Assembly (NCBI RefSeq): GCF_963665445.1
Contig: NZ_OY762276.1
Span: 1,768,001-1,832,000 of the forward strand
DNA from: an uncultured Desulfobulbus sp.
GTDB taxonomy: Bacteria; Desulfobacterota; Desulfobulbia; Desulfobulbales; Desulfobulbaceae
DNA length: 64,000 bases
Direction: 5' to 3'
Numbering within the stretch: position 1 is the first letter of the stretch; every line of letters starts with the position of its first letter. The notes under the pieces are model-generated. The model was not told where the DNA came from. It ran no database searches and saw nothing but the letters and a program-made list of their open reading frames with translations. The translations under genes were made by a program, and so were the position numbers. Below are positions 1-8,410 of this stretch, in pieces.

Positions 1-1572
1 GAACGACTCCTGCACGCTTCGGTGCTCTGCAATGACGCTTCGTTGTATCGGGAAAAGGAGGAGTGGCGTATCAGCGGCGATCCCACCGAGGCAGCGCTTT
101 TGGTGGCCGCTGCCAAGGCAGGGATTTGGTCCTTGCCGGCCCTTGAACAGGCTCCGAGGCTTGATGCGATTCCTTTTTCCTCGGAAGCCAAGGCCATGCT
201 CACCCTCCAGGGCGGTGCGCTGCCGCAGGCGGTGTTGAAAGGCGCACCCGAGGTCGTGATCAAACGGTGCCTGGAAGTCGGAGATCCAGCGATTTTTGAG
301 CAAATCAGCCGCGAAGTCGAGCGGATGGGGGCGTGTGGTATGCGTGTGTTGGCGCTGGCCTGCATGGAGTGGCGGGAAGGCCCAACTCTGCCGGCGGATA
401 TTCCGCAACAGGGGTTTTCGTTTTTGGGCCTGGTCGGCATGATTGACCCGCCAAGGGCCGAGGCTGTTGCTGCCATCGAAGCCTGCCATCAGGCCGGTAT
501 TGTGGTCAAGATGATAACCGGTGATCATAAAATCACCGCTGCAGCTATTGGCAGGGAACTCAATCTCACCAGCGAAACCAAGGCCCTCACCGGGGCGGAA
601 CTGGCAAAGCTTACTGAGATCGGGCTGAAGGATGCGGTTTTGGCGGGGAATATCTTTGCCCGTGTGGCGCCGGAACACAAGTTGCAATTGGTCAGGGCCC
701 TGCAGGCCGACAATCAGATCGTGGCCATGACCGGCGACGGCGTCAACGATGCACCCTCGCTCAAGCAGGCAAACATCGGAGTGGCCATGGGGATCACCGG
801 TACGGCGGTGTCCAAGGAAGCGGCGGATATCGTCCTTGCAGACGACAATTTCGCCAGTATCGGCGCGGCGGTGGAAGAGGGCAGGCGGGTCTATGACAAT
901 CTGGTCAAGTCACTGGCCTTTCTCTTGCCGACCAATCTTGGCCTTGCATTGATTCTCATCTACGGCATCATGTTCTTTCCCTTTGATCCGGTCAGCAAGG
1001 TGTTGCTTTTGCCCATGCTTCCCACGCAACTTTTGTGGATCAACTTGGTGGCTGCCGTTGCCCTGGCTCTACCGCTCGCCTTTGAGGTCAAGGAACCCAA
1101 TATTATGCGGAGGCCTCCGCGAAATCCGGACAGCCCCCTGTTCAGTGCCTTTGTCGTTTTTCGAGTGGTGCTGGTCTCGGTGCTGATGACCGCGGGAACC
1201 ATATACCTTTTCGATCTCGCCTACACACATGGGTTGCAGGCCGGGCTTGCTGAGAACCGGGTTTTACCGAAAGCCCAGACCATTGCCGTTACCTATGTGA
1301 TTTTTTTTCAGATTTTTTACATGATCCACTGCCGGTCGCTGACCGATTCCCTGCGTACAATTGGTCTGTTCAGCAACAGGATCATCTTCTGGGGCATCGG
1401 CGTCGTCCTCTTTCTCCAGGCCCTGTTTATCTATCTGCCGTTATCGCACAGGGTGTTTCACACGGCATCGCTTTCTCCGGCTGACCTCGGGGTGGCTCTC
1501 GTGGCTGCAGGGTTACTTTTTCCTGTCATCTCCCTGGAAAAGTGGATCCGGTCCCGCATGAACAAATCATGA
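1..1572 (+). CDS. P-type cation-transporting ATPase, C-terminal part (5' truncated by window edge)
   Basis: The reading frame is open from base 1, so the gene begins outside the window; 523 residues are visible. They cover the nucleotide-binding domain (GDPTEAALL near visible residue 26, KGAPE near residue 80), the P-domain hinge (TGDGVNDAP near residue 243) and the C-terminal membrane helices. The phosphorylated DKTGT segment lies upstream and cannot be checked. The segment PTQLLWINLVAA and the KEPNIMRRPPR turn resemble the P2 (Ca2+/Mg2+ or Na+-type) ATPases of bacteria, so an inner-membrane ATP-driven cation pump is inferred. The ion cannot be decided from this part. A strong terminator follows about 180 bp downstream. 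Confidence 0.93.
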   Translation, partial: ERLLHASVLCNDASLYREKEEWRISGDPTEAALLVAAAKAGIWSLPALEQAPRLDAIPFSSEAKAMLTLQGGALPQAVLKGAPEVVIKRCLEVGDPAIFEQISREVERMGACGMRVLALACMEWREGPTLPADIPQQGFSFLGLVGMIDPPRAEAVAAIEACHQAGIVVKMITGDHKITAAAIGRELNLTSETKALTGAELAKLTEIGLKDAVLAGNIFARVAPEHKLQLVRALQADNQIVAMTGDGVNDAPSLKQANIGVAMGITGTAVSKEAADIVLADDNFASIGAAVEEGRRVYDNLVKSLAFLLPTNLGLALILIYGIMFFPFDPVSKVLLLPMLPTQLLWINLVAAVALALPLAFEVKEPNIMRRPPRNPDSPLFSAFVVFRVVLVSVLMTAGTIYLFDLAYTHGLQAGLAENRVLPKAQTIAVTYVIFFQIFYMIHCRSLTDSLRTIGLFSNRIIFWGIGVVLFLQALFIYLPLSHRVFHTASLSPADLGVALVAAGLLFPVISLEKWIRSRMNKS

Positions 1573-1754
1573 GGACTGTTGTCCGTATTTGCGAAATTTG
1601 TATACACTTCCAGATCGTTTGTTACGAAATTGGCAGGTCGTGTCTAGGGAGGAAATTTTTTGCCCAATTTTGACAGCATTATGACATACCGGTAGTGACA
1701 AAGGGGTATCTGGTGCCTTCGGATCGTTTAAGGCGAAACAATGTCAATTTTAAT

Positions 1755-1790
1755 CCTGAACGCCACAGTGGCGTTCAGGCCTTTTTTCTT
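1755..1790 (+). terminator. Intrinsic terminator after the P-type ATPase
   Basis: Positions 1755-1779 form a perfect 12-bp inverted repeat around one base (arms CCTGAACGCCAC and GTGGCGTTCAGG), followed at once by a T-rich tract CCTTTTTTCTT. This is a classical rho-independent terminator on the plus strand, about 180 bp beyond the ATPase stop. Confidence 0.85.
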
Positions 1791-1821
1791 TGATCGGAAG
1801 ACGGTTGTGATCGATGCGTCA

Positions 1822-1839
1822 CCTGGCATCGCTATTGCT
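1822..1839 (+). promoter_or_regulatory. Candidate sigma-54 (-24/-12) promoter for glnB
   Basis: The sequence CTGGCATCGCTATTGCT matches the sigma-54 consensus TGGCAC-N5-TTGCW with one mismatch. GG (1825-1826) and GC (1837-1838) are 12 bp apart, the spacing required by RpoN. It lies about 155 bp upstream of glnB in the same orientation. Nitrogen-responsive RpoN control of P-II genes is well known, so it fits the gene. No NtrC-type enhancer was identified. Confidence 0.65.
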
Positions 1840-1994
1840 TAAAGCAAGGGCAATACACCTGTTGTTATCTGTCTGTGGCGAATATTTCGCTTGGTCCCTG
1901 CTCACCTGTTGCCTTGTTCAGTCCTCCGCATTTTGGCGGGCCATGCATGCGAGACCGGAAACAGGGCCTATAAACTACCCGATTGGAGAAAGAG

Positions 1995-2332
1995 ATGAAG
2001 AAAATCGAAGCGATTATCAAACCGTTCAAACTTGAACCTGTTCGCGAGGCCCTTGATGCCCTGGGAATAAGCGGAATGACGATTAGCGATGTCAAGGGAT
2101 ATGGCCGGCAAAAAGGGCATGTTGCGATGTATCGCGGCCATGAGTATGCAACGTCCTATGTGCCGAAGGTGAAAATTGAAACCGTGGTTTCCGAAGACAT
2201 GGCTGCCAAGGTTATTGACACCATCAAAGAGACGGCCCGCACAGGCAAGATCGGTGATGGCAAATCTTTATTTCCACCATCGATGAAGTTGTGCGGATTC
2301 GTACGGGTGACGTGGGGGAAATAGCTATCTGA
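1995..2332 (+). pseudogene. glnB: Nitrogen regulatory protein P-II, frameshifted near its C-terminus
   Basis: P-II proteins are trimeric sensors of 2-oxoglutarate and ATP/ADP that control glutamine synthetase, NtrB or ammonium channels. The start ATG at 1995 has a GGAGA ribosome site. The T-loop is intact with Tyr46 and the uridylylation site Tyr51, and the TGKIGDGK loop is present. At 2262-2264 the expected four A's (GGC AAA ATC) are only three. The reading frame then yields a nonsense tail SLFPPSMKLCG ending at 2324, while the next frame encodes the canonical P-II ending IFISTIDEVVRIRTGDVGEI and a stop at 2330-2332. With one A restored the protein would be exactly 112 residues, the family length. 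A sequencing error is as possible as a real mutation. No amtB is adjacent. Confidence 0.9.
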
Positions 2333-2370
2333 ATTCGGTTGGCCTCTGATGAAGCGTAAGCCGCGATGGG

Positions 2371-2444
2371 CGGAGGTGTGCTGGTGGATCTCACCTCCGT
2401 TTCCGTGCAGGATGAGGGGGGGAGTCTTCAGGCCCCTCCCCCTC
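2371..2444. terminator. Hairpin pair between convergent glnB and mucR-like genes
   Basis: Two GC-rich inverted repeats lie in the convergent gap: CGGAGGTG (2371-2378) with CACCTCCG (2392-2399), followed by TTTCC, and a G-rich arm from 2414 pairing with CTCCCCCTC (2436-2444). They may stop transcription from either side. The T-tracts are poor, so confidence is modest. Confidence 0.4.
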
Positions 2445-2467
2445 AGGTGAGCACGATTTACCGTCAA

Positions 2468-2911
2468 TTAGACAGTTTTTTTCTTGCGTGCTTCAATGGC
2501 GATCCGCAAGTTTTCCGGAATCCCCCGTTCTTTTCCAGACTGGGAGCGTTTTTCCGACAGTGCCTTGGCGCAAAGCGGCTGGCGGGCGGAAAAACCGTAT
2601 TTTTTTCGATATTCCTTGGATGTCAGGCCGTGGGAGCGCAAATGTTTGGGGGAGAGCATCTTGAATTCCTGACCACATTCCAGACAGACGACTTTGTTTT
2701 TCTGGATGGATTTTTTGGGATCAAGGGCCGGGGCTTCAACGGCTCCATCGCCATCGGTCTCCGCTGTTGAGATGGTCTCTGAGTTCTGCAGTGACTGCAG
2801 GGTGCGGAAGGTTTCATTCAGTGCAGCCTTGATTTCGTCTGTCGACATTTGTTTGCTGGTGATCTGAGACTGAATGATTTCTGCAGTCATTTGCACAAGA
2901 GTTTTCGTCAT
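2468..2911 (-). CDS. MucR/Ros-type C2H2 zinc-finger transcriptional regulator
   Basis: 147 residues. The C-terminal half carries a prokaryotic zinc finger with Cys76, Cys79, His90 and His94 (CLECGQEF ... HLRSH), followed by the GLTSKEYRKKYG helix typical of Ros/MucR proteins, and a basic tail. The N-terminus (TLVQMTAEIIQSQ) is the usual oligomerisation segment. These proteins bind AT-rich DNA and silence or regulate many genes. I chose the ATG at 2911 because AAGGAAG lies just upstream. The frame stays open to 3319, but that upstream part is not protein-like. A possible promoter lies 400 bp upstream (3318-3347). Confidence 0.88.
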   Translation of the reverse strand: MTKTLVQMTAEIIQSQITSKQMSTDEIKAALNETFRTLQSLQNSETISTAETDGDGAVEAPALDPKKSIQKNKVVCLECGQEFKMLSPKHLRSHGLTSKEYRKKYGFSARQPLCAKALSEKRSQSGKERGIPENLRIAIEARKKKTV

Positions 2912-3317
2912 AAAAGTATCTTCCTTGAGATGTAAATAATGAGACGGCACAGGGAACGGGCCATCATCCTTTGCAGTTGGTTCTCGCTTCCCCCTGAAAT
3001 TTCTCTCCAGAGGTTGAGATTTCCCGGTCTGCAGAACCTCTACTGTACTCCAACGAGGCCCCGCCAACTTGCCGCACAATCGAATGGGTACGTCTGTTCC
3101 TCCGATGGCGAGTACCTCTGCCAACAGGGGAATCTGGTGAACAAACTCAACAGACCTGGTCGAACATGAAAAAATACCAGGATGAGAAGCCCAAAATCGT
3201 GTCTTTGCGGGCTGTTGTAAGGTTGCCGAGAGAACGATTTTCTTGTGTAGTGTTGGCCGAGTGTAGCTAGGGGGTTGAACGGACCTCATTGTGAGGAATG
3301 GTAAGAACGAATTTAGC

Positions 3318-3361
3318 ATTATAAAGGATCACGTCTTGACTTGTCTAGGTAAATTTACCTA
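3318..3361 (-). promoter_or_regulatory. Candidate minus-strand promoter next to a 16-bp palindrome
   Basis: Read on the minus strand, TAGACA (3342-3347) and TATAAT (3318-3323) are 18 bp apart, a plausible sigma-70 promoter facing the mucR-like gene with a leader of about 400 nt. The perfect palindrome TAGGTAAATTTACCTA (3346-3361) touches the -35 box and looks like an operator. The rest of 2912-3665 holds no convincing gene; 3362-3665 shows nothing recognisable. Confidence 0.5.
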
Positions 3362-3665
3362 TTTTTGTTGTAGAGGAAAAAAATTAATTGGCAGTGCGTG
3401 CTTTCCGCTTTTATCAATCTCTTTCGAGATAGAGAGATCCTATTGCTCCTAATGATCAACTCGCTCAGGAATGCTTGACGAAAAGGCACTTTTGAAAACC
3501 TGTAAATAGCCAAAGGCAAGGCCATGGTCGAAGAATTTGATACCCTTGCCAACTGAGATCGCTCTGCAAGAATTCCTCGGTATTCCATTGGTTGAATACA
3601 ACACGCAGCATGCAACTTGATGCAAAAATGTTCTTCTTACGGATAGTTAGGTGAAAGATAATCTT

Positions 3666-4886
3666 TTACCCTTTTGCAGCCAAGGCAGGTTCTTTAACCG
3701 TGTCTTCTCGTCGCGCAAGTATTGTAGTCAATCCGAGTGCGCCAAGTAAAAGTATGCCGATGAATCCGGTCACACCTTTCCACCCCGCACCGGCCCAGAA
3801 AAATCCCCCCGCAGTTCCGGAAACACTCGATCCCAGATAATAAAAGAAGAGGTAAAGGGCCGCGGCCTGGGCCTTGGCGGTTTGTGCGTGCTGCCCTACC
3901 CAGGTCGAGGCGCAGGTATGGGTGCCAAAAAAACCACAGGTGAAGACGGCGATTCCAAGCACAATGAACAACAAATGGCTGGCCAGGGTCATCAAGAGAC
4001 CGACAAGCATAGTCAATAAACAAAAGCGAATGGTGAAAAATCGGCCGTGTCGTTTGACCAGTTTGTTGACCGCGGAGGAACAGTAGGCACCGAGGAGGTA
4101 GGTGAGGAAAATCAGGCTGACCAGGGTTTGGCTTAGGCCGTATTCGGGTCCGATCAGGCGGAAGGTTATATAGTTAAAAAGGGTGACAAAGCTCCCCATA
4201 ACGGTAAAGGAGACACCGTAGAGGCAAAGCAGGCTGGGGTCGCGCAGTTTCTGCTGCAGGGAGGTATAGAGGTATCGATACTCAAAGGAACGTTTGCTGA
4301 ATTGATTGGAAGGGGGGAGGCTGTGGGCAAAGTATATCGAGAGCGCCAGAGAGAGTACACCGACCAGGATCAGGGCAGTATTCCAGGAGGAAAAATCCGT
4401 GACCGTGGCGGTGAACAGTCTGCCCGACATGCCTCCGATGGCGTTGCCGCTGATGTACAGCCCCATGGCGGCACCAATGGTTGTGGGTTCAATTTCCTCA
4501 CCCAGGTACGCCATGGCCACCGGCGGTAAACCAGCAAGGACTATCCCCTGAAGGAAGCGCAGCACAACCAGTGAACCCAACGACTGGCTGAAGGCGGTGA
4601 GCAGGGCGAGAATTGAGGTGAGAATGAGCGAATAGACCATCACCGGTTTGCGCCCAAGGGTCTCGGAAAGGGTGCCCGCAAGGAGCATGCCGACTGCCAG
4701 GGTGAAGCAGGCTGCGGAGAGCGGCAGGCTTGCCAGGGCCGGAGGAATGCTGAATTCGCGGGCAAACTCGGGCAGCAATGGCTGCATGTCATACAGGGTG
4801 ATAAAAGTGACGAACCCGGCGGCAAACAGAGCCAGGTTGACCTGTCGAAATGCCTGGGTACCGCTTTGAATGCGTGGTCTGTTCAT
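3666..4886 (-). CDS. MFS transporter, YnfM-like drug/metabolite exporter
   Basis: About 406 residues with twelve predicted hydrophobic segments. The motif GTLSETLGRKPVM between helices 2 and 3 is the MFS loop signature, and DMQPLLPEFAREF near the N-terminus is typical of the YnfM subfamily. It should be an inner-membrane proton-driven exporter; the substrate is unknown. I chose the ATG at 4886, placed 9 nt after AAGGAA, over the TTG three codons earlier. It is divergent from a LysR regulator, the same arrangement as ynfM/ynfL in enterobacteria, which suggests local control. Confidence 0.85.
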   Translation of the reverse strand: MNRPRIQSGTQAFRQVNLALFAAGFVTFITLYDMQPLLPEFAREFSIPPALASLPLSAACFTLAVGMLLAGTLSETLGRKPVMVYSLILTSILALLTAFSQSLGSLVVLRFLQGIVLAGLPPVAMAYLGEEIEPTTIGAAMGLYISGNAIGGMSGRLFTATVTDFSSWNTALILVGVLSLALSIYFAHSLPPSNQFSKRSFEYRYLYTSLQQKLRDPSLLCLYGVSFTVMGSFVTLFNYITFRLIGPEYGLSQTLVSLIFLTYLLGAYCSSAVNKLVKRHGRFFTIRFCLLTMLVGLLMTLASHLLFIVLGIAVFTCGFFGTHTCASTWVGQHAQTAKAQAAALYLFFYYLGSSVSGTAGGFFWAGAGWKGVTGFIGILLLGALGLTTILARREDTVKEPALAAKG

Positions 4887-5004
4887 AGGGAGCAATTCCT
4901 TTCGATAGAGAAGTACACTCTTTGGGTATGAGCATACTCATTTTCATTGTATAAGAAAAATATATTAAAATTATTGATTCCATAATGAAATATTATTAGT
5001 TGCC
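4887..5004. promoter_or_regulatory. Divergent promoter region between MFS and LysR genes
   Basis: This 118-bp AT-rich gap must contain both promoters and probably the LysR binding sites. Short T-N11-A type motifs such as ATTGATTCCATAAT occur near 4972-4986, but no single box stands out. LysR proteins usually repress themselves and activate the divergent gene from such a gap. Confidence 0.5.
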
Positions 5005-5910
5005 ATGGATATACGCCAACTGCAGATTTTTGTGGAGATAGCCCGCCATAGGAATTTTACCAAGGCCGCGGAAGCGCTCAATGTAGCGCAGCCGGCGGTG
5101 AGTATGTCGATCCAGCGGCTTGAAGACGAGTTGGAGTCGGTGCTTTTCAACCGTAAAGGCCGCCAGGTCAGTTTGACCTCTGAAGGGGAAATCCTGCTGA
5201 CCCACGCCGTGAAAATTCTTGATGACCTCCGGGCCGCCAATATGGAGATGGCGGATCTGAAGGGGTTGAAAAAGGGGGAGGTGCGCCTTGGCATTCCGCC
5301 GATGATGAGCACCTATTTCTTTCCGGCCATCATCCATGATTTCAAAAAGATGTACCCCCATCTGCGCCTGGTGGTTTCGGGAGAGGGGGCCGGATCCATC
5401 CAGCAGAAGATCAATCAGGGGGAATTGGATATGGGGGTGATTGCCGGTGGGCATGTACCGGAAAGCCTGGAGGTTTTACATATCCTGCGGGAGGAGGTGG
5501 TGGCCTGTGTGCCCGAGGGGCATCGGTTCATGAAACGGGATGCAATCACCTTCGGCGAATTTGCCGCCCAACCGCTGATAATGTTCAGAAAGGGGTATTA
5601 TCAGCGGGAAATGTTGCTGGAAATTTTTCACGAGCTGCCCGATACCCAGCCACATATCGTTTTTGAAACGAACCTGTTTTCCCTGGTCAAGTCCCTGGTG
5701 AAGCAGGGGCTCGGGGTTTCCACCTTGCTCCGCATGGTGGCTGAAGACGATCGGGATCTCTGTGCGATCTCTTTTGACCCACCGCTTTTTCTCGATTTGT
5801 TGCTTGCATGGAAAAAGGGGGCCTATCTGTCCCATGCCAACAAGGCCTTTGTTGACTTTCTCATGCAACAGATTCGAAGGTACGGGGCTCGGCACGAGAT
5901 CGAGAGGTAA
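5005..5910 (+). CDS. LysR-family transcriptional regulator
   Basis: 301 residues, the normal family length. The N-terminal winged helix-turn-helix is clear: MDIRQLQIFVEIARHRNFTK, then AAEALNVAQPAVSMSIQRLE and LFNRKGRQVSLT. Residues from about 90 form the periplasmic-binding-like effector domain (GEVRLGIPPMMSTYFFP). It probably senses a small molecule and controls the divergent MFS exporter gene. The effector is not deducible. Confidence 0.92.
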   Translation: MDIRQLQIFVEIARHRNFTKAAEALNVAQPAVSMSIQRLEDELESVLFNRKGRQVSLTSEGEILLTHAVKILDDLRAANMEMADLKGLKKGEVRLGIPPMMSTYFFPAIIHDFKKMYPHLRLVVSGEGAGSIQQKINQGELDMGVIAGGHVPESLEVLHILREEVVACVPEGHRFMKRDAITFGEFAAQPLIMFRKGYYQREMLLEIFHELPDTQPHIVFETNLFSLVKSLVKQGLGVSTLLRMVAEDDRDLCAISFDPPLFLDLLLAWKKGAYLSHANKAFVDFLMQQIRRYGARHEIER

Positions 5911-5945
5911 ATCAGTCTGCTATCCTTTCAGGCAGGTACGAAAAT

Positions 5946-5962
5946 CGTTCTCGCAAAAAGCC
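5946..5962 (+). repeat. Short copy of a dispersed CTCGTAAAAAGCC-type repeat
   Basis: CGTTCTCGCAAAAAGCC differs at one base from CGTTCTCGTAAAAAGCC at 43991-44007. It seems to be one end of the same dispersed repeat family found at 14527-14568, 43995-44083 and 44221-44262. Confidence 0.4.
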
Positions 5963-5977
5963 TCGAGGAGGACAAAG

Positions 5978-6082
5978 ATGACCAGACTTTTCGTTTATCG
6001 GTTTTGTTGCCGACAATCAGAAGACATTCCTTTGTGGGATAACAACGATAACTTCATGAATGATTGCTTAAAAAAAGTGTGA
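5978..6082 (+). CDS. Possible 34-residue small protein
   Basis: A short frame (MTRLFVYRFCCRQSEDIPLW...) begins 7 nt after a strong ribosome site GAGGAGG (5964-5970). No family is recognised and the composition is not distinctive. A weak hairpin plus eight T's follows near 6154-6182. The only positive evidence is the ribosome site, so it may be chance or the remnant of a degraded gene, as the next 700 bp hold a pseudogene. Confidence 0.25.
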   Translation: MTRLFVYRFCCRQSEDIPLWDNNDNFMNDCLKKV

Positions 6083-6242
6083 ACATCAAATGGTATCCAG
6101 TTATTCTATCCCCTGGGAATCATACATGATCACCTGTTCAAACTGACCTGTCTAGCTGAATGTACCTTGTCGGCTTTTTTTTGATTTTCGAAGATACCGA
6201 GAAACTATAAAATTTTTTGTGGGCACAAATGGTAAAATCATC

Positions 6243-6772
6243 ATGAATAATAATTGCCCTCAGTCGACATGGTTTTGGGTGCGGACCGTTTCGATCTCTT
6301 TGCTATACATCTGTTGTTCCGTCTCGATCGGGGTTGCAGGGCTCAGATGGATGTAAAGACGGGCTCACGATGGCAGGCGTCTCAAACAGATTCGGGAAAC
6401 ACAGCAGGAGAGCAAGGAAGCCGTTGTCAGCGAAGAAGCATGGGGGACAATCACGGCCAATTTTCAAGATGATAGATTCGATGGTCGCCAGATGCAGGTC
6501 TCTATCCCACTGCCCTCCGTGGCAGGGCAGCGCACGTTGCTGGTGGCACTGCATGGCAGGGGGGCAATGCCCGCTTCCTGCTGGAGCCCCTCAAGATTGA
6601 AAGATTAGCGGAGAAGAACGGATTCGTTGTTGCCTATCTTAACAGCTCAGCGGCTGATCGTTTCGGCGGCAGCTAAGTTAAGGCTTGGAATGCGGGGTGC
6701 GGTTGCTGCGGCAAACCTTATCATGAGAAAGTGGAGGGCATTGTCTCCATCACCGGTACAGAGGTCCAATAA
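6243..6772 (+). pseudogene. Degraded secreted esterase / polyhydroxybutyrate depolymerase-like (CE1 family) gene
   Basis: Starting at ATG 6243 the frame gives a signal-peptide-like segment (MNNNCPQSTWFWVRTVSIS, then a hydrophobic stretch), hits TAA at 6354-6356, and continues in the same frame as QQESKEAVVSEEAWGTITAN and a strand leading to LLVALHGRG. At the G-run 6559-6564 one G seems missing; in the new frame the sequence continues NARFLLEPLKIERLAEKNGF and VVAYLNSS, then stops at 6674-6676 and resumes with KAWNAGCGCCGKPYHEK. LVALHGxGGN, the LAEKNGFVVAYxN strand and WNAGxCCG are characteristic of secreted LpqC/PHB-depolymerase-like esterases. The GxSxG nucleophile part is absent. Two stops, one frameshift and 3' truncation make it non-functional. 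Confidence 0.75.
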
Positions 6773-7008
6773 AGAGCGTGCTCAAATGCAGATATCTCTG
6801 TCGTATGCGTCCCAGCAACACAATGTTACCGAGGAAATTGCCCTGGCATTGCGTGCCGAGAAGCCACCTCTGACCTCGGACAACCAGAGAGTGCCCATCA
6901 GAAAATTGTTTTTTTATTAAGAATGACAATTGTTTAAGTTTCGTTACCGCCATCGTCAAAGATACTCTGCCGGTTTAACCAGAACCACTTGCAAGAAAGG
7001 AGTTACCG

Positions 7009-8337
7009 ATGCGAAGGACATGGTATGTCTTGACCGTTATGGTCCTTTTTGGGGGGATGCTTTTTTCAGGCGAGGCCCTGGCTGACGGAGCGTTGACCCA
7101 GGGCAACGCTCAAACAAGAATAGCCGCCTTGAACTCAACTGTGGCCGCGGTCCCGAATGGGGAAGGCGAGCAGAAGCTTGGCGACATTCCTGGGTTGACC
7201 GTGACGACGCCTGCCCCGGATTGGATTCAGCCAGGATTGAGGTTGACCTATTACACGATTTCCGGAACCCTGCCCAATGGGCCGCACGAGTATGTCGCTG
7301 ACCCAAATGGAACCTGGGGAGATCAGCGGGGCAACAGCTATTCGCGGAAGAGCCTTCGTGCAACCGGGTCCAACGGCCTGTTTCAGTTCAATATTGCGGC
7401 AATGGATCAACAACGTGCAGTGGTGCAGATGCTCTTCTATCTGTATGATGGGGTGAACGCGACCGAATCGCGCCAGGCGTTGGAGGCTGGCTACGTCGCT
7501 CCTGTCGGCACCGGGGGCGATTTGTGGATGCATCCGGAAGCCCTGACGATCCTTGTCCGGAAATATGGGGGGCAACCGGCCCTCAGCACAGAACAGCCTG
7601 GGATGTGGGCCTCGAAGGTTCGGAAGACGATTGACCAGGCGACCTATGACGCGGTTCTTCTTGTCCTTGTCACTCAGAGCAGCCGGAAGCTTTGGATGTA
7701 CGATTCGGCCAGTGGTGTACTGCTCTATTCCAGCGAAATTTCGAAGACCAGCGCCGTGAACACACAAAATGACAGGCTTTCTCCCGGTGGGTCGACGGTC
7801 AGGTTTACAACCTTCAAAGGATCACGAACCCTGCAGTTACCGTGGGCAGGGCAACCGGCACCGAACTGGCTGGCCAGTGCCAATACCTTTGAGTACAGCG
7901 GGACCTTTCAGGTCACTCTCCCCGGCAGTCCTGCCACACCCCTTCCGTTCAACCTCGGGATCAGCGTACAAGAGCGGGGGCGGGATTGGTTGCAATACAG
8001 AGTCAACTCCACCAGCCAGGCTTTGGAGAGTGGGGCGGAGTTGACAGCGCGGGTGGGCGGCAACACCATGCTGTGCGGGAGTTGGATACCTCCGGCGGCC
8101 CTGGGTATGCTGCAGACCGGGCAGGTGGTCGATACCGATGGCTTCACCCACGTCACGACCCGTGTCGGATACACCGACAGCCAGGGGGTCACGCTTGTGG
8201 CCGACAGCCAGCGACAACAGATCCACTATACGTATCGTCGAAACGATGGTTTGCTCGTTAGGCTTCTTTTTATCGATCGATTGAATCAGCTCGGAATGAG
8301 CAAGCAGATCGAGTTATCATTACGATCGATGCAGTAG
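7009..8337 (+). CDS. Exported protein of unknown function (442 residues)
   Basis: It begins with a classical signal peptide (MRRTWYVLTVMVLFGGMLF) ending ALA-DG around residue 26, so it should be periplasmic or surface exposed. AAAGGAG lies 6 nt before the ATG at 7009. The mature part is rich in Gly, Ser, Thr and beta-strand-like repeats; no catalytic motif or known domain was recognised, and there is a single Cys near residue 360. It is followed 73 bp later by a second exported protein with a transglutaminase-like domain in the same orientation, suggesting a two-gene operon acting outside the cytoplasm. Confidence 0.8.
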   Translation: MRRTWYVLTVMVLFGGMLFSGEALADGALTQGNAQTRIAALNSTVAAVPNGEGEQKLGDIPGLTVTTPAPDWIQPGLRLTYYTISGTLPNGPHEYVADPNGTWGDQRGNSYSRKSLRATGSNGLFQFNIAAMDQQRAVVQMLFYLYDGVNATESRQALEAGYVAPVGTGGDLWMHPEALTILVRKYGGQPALSTEQPGMWASKVRKTIDQATYDAVLLVLVTQSSRKLWMYDSASGVLLYSSEISKTSAVNTQNDRLSPGGSTVRFTTFKGSRTLQLPWAGQPAPNWLASANTFEYSGTFQVTLPGSPATPLPFNLGISVQERGRDWLQYRVNSTSQALESGAELTARVGGNTMLCGSWIPPAALGMLQTGQVVDTDGFTHVTTRVGYTDSQGVTLVADSQRQQIHYTYRRNDGLLVRLLFIDRLNQLGMSKQIELSLRSMQ

Positions 8338-8410
8338 TCAGAAATGTTGTTCGTCAAATTTTTCAAAAATCATGAGAAATCCGGATGACTGGATGCAGGA
8401 GGGAGCGAGA

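Noticed and set aside
2912..3319. N-terminal extension of the MucR-like protein
   Set aside because: The frame is open but the translated sequence is not like any MucR N-terminus, and a good ribosome site precedes ATG 2911.
3355..3615. 86-codon minus-strand open frame
   Set aside because: No ribosome site or protein-like pattern; AT-rich noncoding DNA is the better explanation.
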